From positions 1 to 28,731 of the forward strand of contig JAQDWB010000025.1 in assembly GCA_027673765.1 (NCBI GenBank): DNA of 28,731 bases, read 5' to 3'. Below, one piece after another: positions 16,648 through 25,048 of this stretch (position 1 is its first letter; each line of letters starts with the position of its first letter). The position numbers and the translations under genes are program-made. The stretch is from Coriobacteriaceae bacterium AM113-163. Lineage in GTDB: Bacteria; Actinomycetota; Coriobacteriia; Coriobacteriales; Coriobacteriaceae. Under the pieces are notes generated by a model. The model ran no database searches and was not told the DNA's origin. It worked only from the letters and a program-made list of their open reading frames with translations.

Positions 16648-17853
16648 ATGACCGCAACTGCACCCGCAGCACCAGCAAAGGTGTACTTCACCAACCTGCG
16701 CACGCATGCTCGCGAGAGCCAGCTCGACAAGCTCAAGCGCCTCATCCGCCGCGCCGGTATCGAGCAGATCGACTTTGAGAACAAGTTTGTCGCCATCAAG
16801 ATTCACTTTGGTGAGCTGGGCAACCTGAGCTTTTTGCGCCCCAACTACGCCCGAGCCGTCGCGGACGTCGTGAAGGAGCTGGGCGGCAAGCCCTTCCTTA
16901 CCGACTGCAACACGCTCTATGTGGGTAGCCGCAAAAATGCGCTCGAGCACATCGACACCGCCTACCAGAACGGCTTTACCCCGTACGCCACGGGCTGCCA
17001 GATCATCATCGCCGACGGCCTCAAGGGCACCGACGAGGCGCTCGTCCCGGTCGAGGGCGGCGAGTACGTGCGCGAGGCAAAGATCGGCCAGGCACTCATG
17101 GATGCCGACATCGTGATTAGCCTCACCCACTTTAAGGGCCATGAGCAGGCCGGCTTTGGCGGTGCCATGAAGAACCTGGGTATGGGCGGCGGTAGCCGTG
17201 CCGGCAAGATGGAGCAGCACGCCGCTGGCAAGCCGAGCGTCGATACCACCAACTGCGTTGGCTGCCGTGCCTGCGAGAAGATATGCGCGCACAGCGCCAT
17301 CACGTTTGACGGTACGCGTGAGCGCGAGCTTGCCAACGGCAGCACTCGCACGGTTCACGTGGCTGCCATCGACCACGATCGCTGCGTGGGCTGCGGACGC
17401 TGCATTGCGGCGTGCAACCAGGACTGCATCAAGCCCGACTATGATGCCGCGGCCGACGTACTCAACTACAAGATCGCTGAGTACACCAAGGCCATCGTCG
17501 ACGGCCGCCCGAGCTTCCACATCTCGCTCGCCATGGACATCAGCCCCAACTGCGACTGCCATCCCGAGAATGACACGCCCATCGTCAACGACATCGGCAT
17601 GTTCGCGAGCTTCGACCCGGTCGCCATCGACCAGGCCTGCGCCGACGCCGTCCTGGCGTCCGAGCCGCTGCCTAACACCGAGCTTACCGACAGCGCGGCC
17701 AAGATGGAGCATAATCACGAGCATCTGGAGGGCGAGCAGGCCAAGGATCCCTTCTGCATCACGCATCCCGACACCGACTGGCGCGCGTGCATCGCGCATG
17801 CCGAGAAGATCGGCCTGGGCACGGGCGAGTACGAGCTCATCGAGGTCAAATAG
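16648..17853 (+). CDS. DUF362 protein with two [4Fe-4S] clusters
   Basis: A 401-residue protein. The N-terminal ~195 residues match DUF362 ('KIHFGELGNLSFLRP', 'FLTDCNTLYVGSR', 'SLTHFKGHEQAGFGGAMKNL'). A bacterial ferredoxin module follows, with 'CVGCRACEKIC' (C203, C206, C209, C213) and 'CVGCGRCIAAC' (C246, C249, C252, C256, plus C260), enough for two [4Fe-4S] clusters. The C-terminal part carries a 'CDCHPEND' motif, 'GMFASFDPVAIDQACAD' typical of DUF362, and a His-rich stretch. No signal peptide is present, so it is cytoplasmic. The family is common in anaerobes and the reaction is not established; electron transfer or a redox-linked role is inferred. GAGGGGA lies 7 bases before the ATG. It appears monocistronic, with its own promoter and terminator. 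Confidence 0.93.
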   Translation: MTATAPAAPAKVYFTNLRTHARESQLDKLKRLIRRAGIEQIDFENKFVAIKIHFGELGNLSFLRPNYARAVADVVKELGGKPFLTDCNTLYVGSRKNALEHIDTAYQNGFTPYATGCQIIIADGLKGTDEALVPVEGGEYVREAKIGQALMDADIVISLTHFKGHEQAGFGGAMKNLGMGGGSRAGKMEQHAAGKPSVDTTNCVGCRACEKICAHSAITFDGTRERELANGSTRTVHVAAIDHDRCVGCGRCIAACNQDCIKPDYDAAADVLNYKIAEYTKAIVDGRPSFHISLAMDISPNCDCHPENDTPIVNDIGMFASFDPVAIDQACADAVLASEPLPNTELTDSAAKMEHNHEHLEGEQAKDPFCITHPDTDWRACIAHAEKIGLGTGEYELIEVK

Positions 17854-17905
17854 CGCCTAGCTATTGGACATATCAAGCGCTTTTGTAGCGCAACGTTAGT
17901 AAAAA

Positions 17906-17940
17906 CCGCCCGTGAGCACAGCGCCCACGGGCGGCTTTTT
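17906..17940. terminator. Bidirectional Rho-independent terminator
   Basis: A perfect 9 bp stem (CCGCCCGTG with CACGGGCGG), 11-base loop, CTTTTT on the right and AAAAA on the left. It lies between the convergent DUF362 gene and the hydrolase gene and should stop transcription from both sides. Confidence 0.9.
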
Positions 17941-17984
17941 GGAAGTGCTAGGGGCCAGATAGACCAGTAAACCGTACTATTTGC

Positions 17985-18950
17985 TTAAAAATTCTTGTCG
18001 AGGAACTCGTCGACCGTATTCCAGTAGAGCTCGGGGTCAACTTGCGCGCTCTTGGCGTGGGTGGCGCCATGGATGGTGAGCTTTTGCTTGACCTTGCTGG
18101 CGCACGCGTCGTAGTTTTGGTCGAGCATGTCGTACGGCACAAAGGTGTCCTGGTCGCCGTGGATAAACAGCATGGGAACCGTCGCGTGTTTGAGTTGCTC
18201 CACACTGCTCGCCTTATGAAAGTCGTAGCCCGCGCGCACGTTGCACACCAGGTTGGCCACATCGAGCAAAGGAAAACTGGGCAGCCCAAATACATCCTTG
18301 AGCTGCAGAGAAAACTCGTCCCAAACACTCGTATAACCACAGTCCTCGATAATGCATTTCACGTTTGCGGGCAGAGATTCCCCCGCGACGTCCATGGCGG
18401 TTGCCGCACCCATCGACTCGCCAAAGACCAGGATGCGCGCCTCGGGGTCAGCCTGAACGATTCGCTCGATCCATGCGACGACATCGAGCCGCTCGGGCCA
18501 GCCCATGCCGATATAGTCGCCGCCGGAGCGCTCGTGGGCACGGGCGGCAGGCGCGAGCACGTTCATGCCGCGGTCATGGAATCGTTTGGCGTATCGGGCC
18601 ATACCGATGGGCTCATCGGTGTATCCGTGTAGGCAGATAGCGTAATTGTGCGTGCTCTCTGGGGCGGCAAAATACCAAGCGGCAAGTTCGGTTCCGTCAT
18701 CTGCGGTGAGGCTGCTGCTCTCGCGGTTCTCTTTAAACCATGCCCGCGCCTCGGTTCCCTCGGCATCCGGCTGCTCACTTTCTTTGTCGTCCTTGCCGTC
18801 CTGCATCATCTTCATGGTGTATGGCGCGCGGGGATTCAGCGCGAAGTCAAACAGAAAGTTGCCGGCAAATCCGAGCAGTGCAATGACAACCACCAGTGCA
18901 ACGATGCCGGCTATCTTGAGCTTTCGATGGGAATGTGCGTTTTGAGCCAT
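17985..18950 (-). CDS. Membrane-anchored alpha/beta hydrolase
   Basis: A 321-residue protein. One N-terminal helix (about 11-33) after a basic start anchors it in the membrane, with the catalytic domain probably outside. The alpha/beta-hydrolase fold is recognisable from 'YAICLHGYTDEPIGMARYAKRF' (oxyanion region) and the nucleophile elbow 'FGESMG' with S179. The acid is D268 in 'IHGDQDTFVP', and the base is H298 in 'GATHAKS'. The overall layout resembles the YqkD/BEM46 group of serine hydrolases. The substrate is unknown; an esterase or lipase-like role is an inference. ATAGGAGA lies about 8 bases before the ATG. The gene stands alone, divergent from the hemolysin-III gene and converging on the shared terminator. 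Confidence 0.93.
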   Translation of the reverse strand: MAQNAHSHRKLKIAGIVALVVVIALLGFAGNFLFDFALNPRAPYTMKMMQDGKDDKESEQPDAEGTEARAWFKENRESSSLTADDGTELAAWYFAAPESTHNYAICLHGYTDEPIGMARYAKRFHDRGMNVLAPAARAHERSGGDYIGMGWPERLDVVAWIERIVQADPEARILVFGESMGAATAMDVAGESLPANVKCIIEDCGYTSVWDEFSLQLKDVFGLPSFPLLDVANLVCNVRAGYDFHKASSVEQLKHATVPMLFIHGDQDTFVPYDMLDQNYDACASKVKQKLTIHGATHAKSAQVDPELYWNTVDEFLDKNF

Positions 18951-19071
18951 GCGGTATTCTCCTATAACATGTTAATACATCAACATTTAAAACAAGCGCA
19001 TTATGGATGTTCGCCGTTGACGCGTCAACAGGCAAAGAATGGGTAAACAAAGGGTCACGTATGGTGCAAAT

Positions 19072-19101
19072 TTCGCATGTACCCAGACGCTTTGATATAG
19101 T
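19072..19101 (+). promoter_or_regulatory. Promoter of the hemolysin-III gene
   Basis: TTCGCA (19072-19077), an 18-base spacer and TATAGT (19096-19101) lie 36 bases before the ATG, in the AT-richer divergent region. It is a reasonable sigma-70-type match. Confidence 0.5.
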
Positions 19102-19136
19102 GTTGAGAACTCTTTACATTGGAGGATGTAACCGGC

Positions 19137-19820
19137 ATGTCCGATTCGAGCGACAGTTCTAAGCCGCGACCCAAGACCGCGGCCGTTCCACACTACACGG
19201 TGGGCGAGGAGATCATGAACTCCGTCACCCATGGTGTCGGCTGCCTGCTGGGTATCGCGGGCCTGGTGCTCCTGATCGTATTCGCTGCCCTGCGCGGCGG
19301 AGGCCCGGCCCACATGGCCGCGGCGATTGTCTATGGTGTCAGTATCATCCTCGAATACCTAGCCTCCACGCTCTACCACGCGATTCAGCCCGCGCGCGCC
19401 AAGCGCGTGTTTCGCATCATCGACCACAGCTGCATCTACCTGCTCATAGCCGGCAGCTATACCCCGTTTTGCCTCATCACGCTCGCAAACGACGGCGGCC
19501 CTGCGCTGTTCTTTGCCGTGTGGGCCATCGCCATCGTCGGGATCGCCCTCGAGTGCTTTTTGCGCGAACGTCAGCCGCATTGGGTAAGCGGCCTGGTCTA
19601 TCTGCTGATGGGCTGGCTCGTCGTCTTTAAGCTGCCCGAGCTCGTGGCGCTGCTGAACCCCGTGGCACTCGCCCTGCTCGCCGTCGGCGGCGTGTGCTAT
19701 ACCGTGGGCGTGCCGTTCTATATCGCCAAAAACGTGCGCTATCTGCACAGTGTTTTCCACTTGTGGGTGCTCGCCGGCAGCATCTTCCAGTTCATGGCGG
19801 TGATTCTCTTCGTAATCTAG
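19137..19820 (+). CDS. Hemolysin III / PAQR-family membrane protein
   Basis: A 227-residue protein with seven predicted helices. The family's metal-site residues are visible: 'EEIMNSVTHGVG' with H32, 'EYLASTLYHAI' with H81, 'IIDHSCIYLLIAGSYTP' after the second helix, and 'YLHSVFHLWVLAGS' with H204 and H208 near the C-terminus. PAQR proteins are zinc-dependent hydrolase-like membrane proteins; the bacterial hemolysin III group is of uncertain function, and haemolysis itself is not implied. I prefer ATG 19137, preceded by TGGAGGA; an in-frame TTG at 19119 would overlap that site. The gene has its own promoter. A 110-base gap separates it from the following CNNM-type gene. Confidence 0.93.
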   Translation: MSDSSDSSKPRPKTAAVPHYTVGEEIMNSVTHGVGCLLGIAGLVLLIVFAALRGGGPAHMAAAIVYGVSIILEYLASTLYHAIQPARAKRVFRIIDHSCIYLLIAGSYTPFCLITLANDGGPALFFAVWAIAIVGIALECFLRERQPHWVSGLVYLLMGWLVVFKLPELVALLNPVALALLAVGGVCYTVGVPFYIAKNVRYLHSVFHLWVLAGSIFQFMAVILFVI

Positions 19821-19930
19821 CGACCGCGCCTGCGCGCCCGCGTCCTCGTTTGGGCGCCGGTGCAATTGCCGTATCCGTCATCAACGTTTTGACCTGACGT
19901 CCCGAATCTTGGAGGTTCGAGAAACTCCCG

Positions 19931-21304
19931 ATGGACATAACCATCTCCCTTATCACTACCCTCGTTTTGACCCTCATCAACGGCTACTTCTCTATGTCCG
20001 AGATGGCGCTCACCACGGCCAAGCGCGCCGTGCTGGAGCATGAGGCCGAGGAAGGCGACAAGCGCGCCGAGCGTGCCATTAAGCTGGCCGCCGACTCCGA
20101 CCAGCTGCTCGCCACCATCCAGGTCGCCATCACGCTCGTGGGCTTCGCCTCGTCCGCCGTCGCCTCGACGAGCCTGTCCGACCCGCTTGCCACGTGGCTC
20201 ATGAGCTTTGGCATCGCGCCGCTCTCCGCCATCGCGCGCGGCCTGGCGCCGGTCATCATCACCGTCGCGGTCGCCTTCGTGTCCATCGTGATCGGCGAGC
20301 TCGTCCCCAAGCGCATCGGCCTGGCCAATGCCGAGGGCGTGTCCAAGCAGGTCGTGGGCCCGCTTTCCGTGTTCCAGAAGATCGCCCGTCCGCTCGTGTG
20401 GCTGACTGGCGCTTGCTCCGATGGCCTGGCCCGCATCTTGCGTATCAAGAGTGCCGACGACCGTCAGAACGTCTCGGAAGAAGAGATCAAGTACATGGTC
20501 TCGGAGCAGGACGACCTGCTCGACGAGGAAAAGCGCATGATCCACGAGATCTTTGACCTGGGCGACACCGTTGCCCGCGAGGTCATGGTGCCGCGCGTGG
20601 ACACCACCATGTGCGAGGACGACGAGACGGTCGCCAGCGTGCTGTCCACCATGCGCCAGACCGGCTTCAGCCGCATCCCCGTCTATCACGAGGACCCCGA
20701 CAACGTCGCGGGCATCGCGCACATCAAGGACCTGATCCAGCCCGCGCTCGACGGCAAGGGCGACCAGCCCATCGCCGGCTTTTTGCGCGACGCCACCTTT
20801 GTGCCCGACACCAAGGACATCCTGCCGCTGCTGTCCGAGATGCAGACCTCGCACGACCAGATCGTGGTCGTCGTGGATGAGTACGGCGGCACGGCCGGCA
20901 TCATCACCATCGAGGACATCGTCGAGGAGATCGTGGGCGAGATCGAGGACGAGTTCGACCCCGACAACAAGTACCTCACGCGCCTTTCGCGCCGCGAGTG
21001 GCTCGTCGATGGGCGTTTTTCGTGCGATGACGCGATTGAGCTTGGTTGGCCGCTCGAGGAAAGCGATGATTATGAGACCATCGCCGGCTGGATTTTGGAG
21101 CTTTGCGACTCGGTGCCCGACATCGGAGAGGTGTTTGAGGTCGCGGGGTACAAGTTTAAAGTGCAGTCGATGCGTGGCCAGCGCATCTCGCTCATTCGCG
21201 TGATCGCTCCGGCCGAAACCGATAAGAAGGATTCCGAGTCTTCGGCAGAGAAGCCGGCGGCGTCGGGTGCGGGCTCTGTGGATCCGCACGATGGCGACGA
21301 GTAG
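19931..21304 (+). CDS. CNNM/CorC-type (UPF0053) membrane protein with CBS pair
   Basis: A 457-residue protein with the standard order of the family. A DUF21 transmembrane domain (about 1-190, 'NGYFSMSEMALTTAKRA', 'GELVPKRIGLANAE') is followed by a CBS pair (about 205-335, 'VMVPRVDTTMCEDD', 'SRIPVYHEDPDNVAGI', 'DEYGGTAGIITIEDIVEEIVGEI' from 315). A C-terminal CorC_HlyC domain (about 345-435) leads to a disordered Ser/Ala tail. Relatives (CNNM, CorC, YhdP) export Mg2+ or Co2+, sensing ATP-Mg through the CBS pair; export here is by analogy. GGAGG is 15 bases before the ATG, longer than usual, but no better start is seen. It is followed after 24 bases by the cyanophycin-synthetase-like gene, probably in one operon. 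Confidence 0.93.
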   Translation: MDITISLITTLVLTLINGYFSMSEMALTTAKRAVLEHEAEEGDKRAERAIKLAADSDQLLATIQVAITLVGFASSAVASTSLSDPLATWLMSFGIAPLSAIARGLAPVIITVAVAFVSIVIGELVPKRIGLANAEGVSKQVVGPLSVFQKIARPLVWLTGACSDGLARILRIKSADDRQNVSEEEIKYMVSEQDDLLDEEKRMIHEIFDLGDTVAREVMVPRVDTTMCEDDETVASVLSTMRQTGFSRIPVYHEDPDNVAGIAHIKDLIQPALDGKGDQPIAGFLRDATFVPDTKDILPLLSEMQTSHDQIVVVVDEYGGTAGIITIEDIVEEIVGEIEDEFDPDNKYLTRLSRREWLVDGRFSCDDAIELGWPLEESDDYETIAGWILELCDSVPDIGEVFEVAGYKFKVQSMRGQRISLIRVIAPAETDKKDSESSAEKPAASGAGSVDPHDGDE

Positions 21305-21328
21305 GACAAGGAAGAGTAGGGGAGAGTT

Positions 21329-22162
21329 ATGGCAGGCCTGTTCAACATCCTTAAGGTCACCGTCAGCGAGGACAAGATCTGTGCGCATGTGCTGGTGAAC
21401 CCCGGCATGCCGCTCATGACCTCGGAGGACATCGAGGCCACGGCGCGCGTGTACTACCTGGTACCGGCGATTGCCAAGCACCTGTGCCTGGGCGATTCCG
21501 GCCGCGAGTTCCAGGACTGCATGGGTCAGACCGAGCTCTGCCACCTGCTGGAGCACGTGACGGTCGAGCTCATGAACGAGACCGGTCTTGCCGGTAGCAT
21601 CTCGTGCGGCCGCACGCGCGTAAGCGAGCATGACGAGCGTGTCTTTGAGGTCGAGCTTTCGTGTCCCGACGACGCACTGGCCATCGGTGCGCTGTCGTCG
21701 GCCACCTTTATGATGGACTGGGCGTACCTGCACGCCGACCAGCCTGCCCCCGACGTGGAAGGCACGGTCGCGGGCCTGCGCAACCTGGTGCTGGGCATGC
21801 GCGCCGAGGCCGAGGGCAAGGATCCTCACGAGGCCGTCGCTGCTGCGAACGGCGAAGATGCTGCCGAGGACGAGGGCGCTGACGAGGGCGATGTGCCGGT
21901 CGACGCCGAGCCCGTTGCCGATGCGACCGCCGAGCCCGTTCCCACCGAGCCCCAGGGCGTCCCCAACTTTGACGACGAGCCCCAGGTGGCGATTGATACC
22001 GAGGGCGCGGTTGCCGAGAACCACGAGGCCTCCGCTGCCGTCTTTGGCGGTGCGGCGACGGTTCCGGCAGGACCTGCGCATGAGGGCGGCCTGCCACTCG
22101 TGGACGGCGCCGGCGAGGACCCGGGTGCCACGGTGGCCATGCCGGCTATGCCTCAGGAGTAG
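21329..22162 (+). CDS. Stand-alone cyanophycin-synthetase N-domain-like protein with acidic tail
   Basis: A 277-residue protein. Residues about 45-135 align by eye with the N-terminal domain of cyanophycin synthetase (CphA1). 'PAIAKHLCLGDSG' matches its 'PSLVEHFC' stretch, 'LCHLLEHVTVELMNETGLAG' matches 'GHIVEHIALELQELAG' (E75-H76 here), and 'SCGRTRVSEHDERVFEVEL' matches 'GFGRTRETSTPGIYNVVFEY' (GRTR at 94-97). The ATP-grasp and Mur-ligase catalytic domains of CphA are absent. From about 150 the sequence is low-complexity, rich in Glu, Asp, Ala and Pro and probably disordered. AGGGGAG precedes the ATG at short spacing, 24 bases after the CNNM-type gene. In CphA this domain binds the growing polymer; a polymer-binding role here is speculative. 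No cphA or cyanophycinase gene is in the window. Confidence 0.85.
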   Translation: MAGLFNILKVTVSEDKICAHVLVNPGMPLMTSEDIEATARVYYLVPAIAKHLCLGDSGREFQDCMGQTELCHLLEHVTVELMNETGLAGSISCGRTRVSEHDERVFEVELSCPDDALAIGALSSATFMMDWAYLHADQPAPDVEGTVAGLRNLVLGMRAEAEGKDPHEAVAAANGEDAAEDEGADEGDVPVDAEPVADATAEPVPTEPQGVPNFDDEPQVAIDTEGAVAENHEASAAVFGGAATVPAGPAHEGGLPLVDGAGEDPGATVAMPAMPQE

Positions 22163-22241
22163 GCCTACGCGTTTATCACCATCACGTACCTGCGCCTTTG
22201 CCGTACGCAGATGAGCGGAGCGGCAAGTGATGCGCTGCGGG

Positions 22242-22247
22242 TATAAT
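22242..22247 (+). promoter_or_regulatory. Consensus -10 box of the YtxH/PRC operon
   Basis: A perfect TATAAT lies 51 bases upstream of the YtxH start. No good -35 was found at 16-18 bases upstream, so an activator or a weak -35 may be used. Confidence 0.55.
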
Positions 22248-22298
22248 GGACAGCATTCAAACGGTGGGCACCGACGTGCCCGCAGGAGAGGAATGATC

Positions 22299-22688
22299 AT
22301 GGGTAAGACTTTCAGCTTTGTCTCCGGCGCACTTTTTGGTGCCGCTGCCGGCGCTATTATCGGTGTTGCTCTGGCCCCGCGCTCGGGCGCCGAGACCCGC
22401 GCCATGGCTGCCGATATCGCCAACGACGCCTGGGACAATATGCGCGACACCTACGAGCACAGCGCCGAGGAGGCCCGTGCTGCGGTGAATGACTTTGGCC
22501 CGATGGTCGACGCCAAGACCGACGACCTGCGCGCCAAGGTCGACCTGGCCCGCGAGCGCATGGACCAGCTGCGCGAGCAGCTCAACGACGCCATTTCGGG
22601 TGGCAACGTGACGCCTGCCGCCGACGTCGTGGTCGAGAACGCCGTCGAGGCTGATACCGAGGCTGCGGAGCCCTCGACCGAGGCATAA
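22299..22688 (+). CDS. YtxH-domain protein
   Basis: A 129-residue protein. A Gly/Ala-rich hydrophobic segment near the N-terminus ('FVSGALFGAAAGAIIGVALAPRSG') is the YtxH (GvpP-like) signature and probably inserts in the membrane. A charged, probably coiled-coil stretch follows, then an acidic Glu/Ala tail. YtxH proteins are small general-stress proteins of unknown biochemical role. Two starts are close, ATG 22293 (MIMGK) and ATG 22299 (MGK). I prefer the second, because the AGGAGAGG site sits too near the first; the difference is two residues. The stop TAA overlaps the next gene's ATG by one base (TAATG), so the two are translationally coupled. Confidence 0.88.
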   Translation: MGKTFSFVSGALFGAAAGAIIGVALAPRSGAETRAMAADIANDAWDNMRDTYEHSAEEARAAVNDFGPMVDAKTDDLRAKVDLARERMDQLREQLNDAISGGNVTPAADVVVENAVEADTEAAEPSTEA

Positions 22689-23443
22689 TGCGCGCCGGGG
22701 ATTTTGTCGGCGCCAAGATCTATCGCAAGCCTACCGAGGACAAGCGCACCAAAAAGGACGGCACGCCGCGCAGCCCTAAAAAGCTCGGAAAGATTCACTT
22801 TCCGGTCTTTACCCCGGGCGGTACGCGCGTGGTCGGCTTTATGGTCCGCCAGTCCGATATCGCGGGCATGATCGAGCGTCCCGATCGATTCGTAGCGCTC
22901 GACGCCATTGGTGTCTACGAGGGCGCCATTGCGGTCGATGACGTCAAGGACACGTACGATGCCGCCGCCGCCAAGCGCCTCGACATCAACCTGGACGATT
23001 GCATCATCTGGGTCGGTATGGACGTGCGCACGGAATCGGGCGACGTCGTGGGCTATTGCTCGGACGTCGAGTTCAAGCCGCGCTCGGGCATCGTGCAGGC
23101 ATTCTATGTGACCGCCGGTGCTGCTTCGAGTGTTTTGGTTGGTGACACGCAGGTGCCGCCGACGATGCTGCGCGGCTACGAGAACGGCGCGATGGTTGTC
23201 TCGGACGAGGTCAAGGCGCTCGGGTATTCGGGCGGCGCGGCCGCCAAGGCTGCCGAGGCCAGTGTCGTGGTGGGCGATAAGGTCAAGAAGGGCGCCAAGG
23301 TGCTCGATGACAAGGGATCGGTTGCCGTGGACAAGGGCAGTCGCGCACTGGGCAAGCAGCTCGGCAAGACGCGCGGCATGTTCAAGGCCTTTAAGGACGA
23401 ATACCAAAAGGCGAGCGGAGGCTCGTCAAAAGCTACAAAATAG
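22688..23443 (+). CDS. PRC-barrel domain protein
   Basis: A 251-residue protein containing PRC-barrel-like halves. The first is around 35-85 ('GKIHFPVFTPGGTRVVGFMVRQ', 'DRFVALDAIGVYEGAIAVDD'), the second around 100-150 ('IIWVGMDVRTESGDVVGYCSDVEF'). The remainder is Lys/Ala/Asp-rich with 'VVVGDKVKKGAKVLDD', probably helical. PRC barrels occur in ribosome maturation factors, photosynthetic reaction centres and many stress or membrane-associated proteins, so no specific reaction can be named. The ATG overlaps the YtxH stop by one base. A stem-loop follows the stop. A PRC-like barrel also begins the MgtE-like protein encoded downstream. Confidence 0.82.
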   Translation: MRAGDFVGAKIYRKPTEDKRTKKDGTPRSPKKLGKIHFPVFTPGGTRVVGFMVRQSDIAGMIERPDRFVALDAIGVYEGAIAVDDVKDTYDAAAAKRLDINLDDCIIWVGMDVRTESGDVVGYCSDVEFKPRSGIVQAFYVTAGAASSVLVGDTQVPPTMLRGYENGAMVVSDEVKALGYSGGAAAKAAEASVVVGDKVKKGAKVLDDKGSVAVDKGSRALGKQLGKTRGMFKAFKDEYQKASGGSSKATK

Positions 23444-23464
23444 CGACGTACCAAATGATGGGAG

Positions 23465-23501
23465 GCAAGCCGGAGACCTGTTGCTCCGGCTTGCTGTGTT
23501 T
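23465..23501 (+). terminator. Stem-loop after the PRC-barrel gene
   Basis: A perfect 11 bp stem (GCAAGCCGGAG with CTCCGGCTTGC), 8-base loop, then TGTGTTTATG. The U-tract is poor, so it may be an attenuator or partial terminator before the next gene, whose ATG is at 23516. Confidence 0.6.
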
Positions 23502-23515
23502 ATGGGGGAGGGCAC

Positions 23516-24922
23516 ATGCGCCAAAACGGATCCAACTTAAACGGGCGTTCGGGTGCGCGTCCGACGGCGCGCCGCGACCTGGGGCAGCTGCCCAGCGGTC
23601 AGCGCCGTCGCCGCCGTAAGCCCGGCGCGATGTACCTCAACCATAGCCGCGGGTTTAGCGACCGCAGCGCGCGCATCGGCAACGGGCGCTCGCCGCGCCG
23701 ACCGTCCCGTCTGCCCTATGCGCTCATTGCCGTGGGCTGTGCGCTCGTGCTGTTTATCGCTGCCGTCGTGGGCTACGTCAACCGCAGCGTGGACGTGGAA
23801 CTTAACGGGCAAAAGACCGCGGTGCGCGTGGGCTCTACGCTGCAGAATCTCATCGACGACCAGGAGTTGACCGATACCTACGACGCAGGCGACCTGCTGG
23901 CCGTCGATGACAGCGTGCTCAAGCGCCATGGCGGCGAAAAGCTGTCGGTTAAGGTGGACGGCAAGCGCATAAAACAGGGCAAATGGGATAGCCGCGAACT
24001 TGAGGGCGGCGAGAAGGTGACGGTCAAGGATGGCCGTAACACCTACGAGAAGCACGAGGTTCAGGCTACGGTTATCGAGCCCAAGCTCAAGGTCGAGGGC
24101 ACGGGCGCTATCGAGTATGTGCAGACATGGGGTGTCCAGGGCCGCTCCGAGGTGTGGGTTGGTGGGCAGTCGGGCAAGACGCAGGACCGCGGCGAGGTTG
24201 TGCCCGCCACCGATTGCGTCGTTGCGTGCGCCAGCGTGGCGCCCAAGGGCAACAAAAAGTACGTGGCGCTGACGTTTGACGAGGGTCCGAGCGGCGCCAC
24301 CAAACAGATCTTGCAGGTGCTCAAGGAAAAGGGCGTTACCGCGACGTTCTTCCTTTCGGGCGATGCGGCCGAGGCCTCGCCTGCCACGGCCAAGGCGATT
24401 GTCGATGCCGGGTGCGAGATCGGATCCAACAGTTACCGTGACGAATCGCTCAAGGGCCAGGACCGCGATGCGGTGCGCGAGCAGGTTTCGAAGGGCACCG
24501 AGGCGATCAAGTCCGCGACCGGAACGTCGACGATGCTGCTGCGTGCTCCCTACGCTGCCTTTGACGAGCAAAACTGGATTGATGCGATGGACCTGGTCTC
24601 CGCCGTGGTCTCGTGGAATATTGACTCGGGCGACTGGCTGCTCAACGGTGCCGACGAGCAGGTCTCAACGGTGCTCGATTCGGTGACGCCGGGCAATATC
24701 GTGCTGCTCACCGATAGAGACGAATGCGCCGAGCAGACGCTCGAGGCGCTGCCGCAGATTATCGACGGTCTTGTCGCCGACGGATACAAGATCGTGACGC
24801 TCAGCGACCTGGTCAAGACGGACACATCGCTCAGCAAAAAGCTCACCTCGCTGACGAAGGTCACCATGCCCAAGGACGCCGTGTTCCCCCAACTTGCCGA
24901 GGACGATGACACCACAGAGTAG
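23516..24922 (+). CDS. Polysaccharide-deacetylase-like protein with degenerate active site
   Basis: A 468-residue protein. A very basic cytoplasmic N-terminus precedes one membrane helix (about 67-88). A ubiquitin-like DUF348/YabE-type segment follows ('VDVELNGQKTAVRVGSTLQNLI'). The NodB fold runs from about 245 to 430. Motifs: 'TFDEGPS' (D255 kept, the metal Asp of TFDDGP is E256), 'EIGSNSYRDE' where family 'H-T-Y-x-H' becomes N305-S-Y-R-D309, 'LLRAPY' (R343), 'DSGDW', and 'VLLTD' with T399 replacing the catalytic His. Both zinc-binding His and the motif-5 His are missing. It is therefore an extracytoplasmic NodB-fold protein, probably inactive or using another metal, perhaps a cell-wall glycan binder. 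GGGGGAGG precedes the ATG. Confidence 0.88.
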   Translation: MRQNGSNLNGRSGARPTARRDLGQLPSGQRRRRRKPGAMYLNHSRGFSDRSARIGNGRSPRRPSRLPYALIAVGCALVLFIAAVVGYVNRSVDVELNGQKTAVRVGSTLQNLIDDQELTDTYDAGDLLAVDDSVLKRHGGEKLSVKVDGKRIKQGKWDSRELEGGEKVTVKDGRNTYEKHEVQATVIEPKLKVEGTGAIEYVQTWGVQGRSEVWVGGQSGKTQDRGEVVPATDCVVACASVAPKGNKKYVALTFDEGPSGATKQILQVLKEKGVTATFFLSGDAAEASPATAKAIVDAGCEIGSNSYRDESLKGQDRDAVREQVSKGTEAIKSATGTSTMLLRAPYAAFDEQNWIDAMDLVSAVVSWNIDSGDWLLNGADEQVSTVLDSVTPGNIVLLTDRDECAEQTLEALPQIIDGLVADGYKIVTLSDLVKTDTSLSKKLTSLTKVTMPKDAVFPQLAEDDDTTE

Positions 24923-24955
24923 TCATTGGGTAGTCGTTTAAGAACGTCCCCAAGG
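24923..24955. repeat. REP-like remnant after the deacetylase-like gene
   Basis: TCATTGGG, then GTCGTTTAAGAACGTCCCCA, which is the reverse complement of 16389-16408. It is a truncated copy of the repeat family seen after both ABC operons, again directly after a stop codon. Confidence 0.6.
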
Positions 24956-25033
24956 GCTATGTCACGGATACGTCAGCGTTTGGTATGCCTGCAATGTGCA
25001 GCGCATAAATTCGATGCCGCAGGGCGATGCTGA

Positions 25034-25042
25034 TGCTATAGT
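25034..25042 (+). promoter_or_regulatory. Extended -10 promoter of the magnesium operon
   Basis: TGCTATAGT is an extended -10 (TGn plus TATAGT). A transcript would start near 25049, giving a leader of about 200 nt before the MgtE-like gene. No good -35 is visible, which is usual for extended -10 promoters. Confidence 0.5.
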
Positions 25043-25048
25043 TACTGC

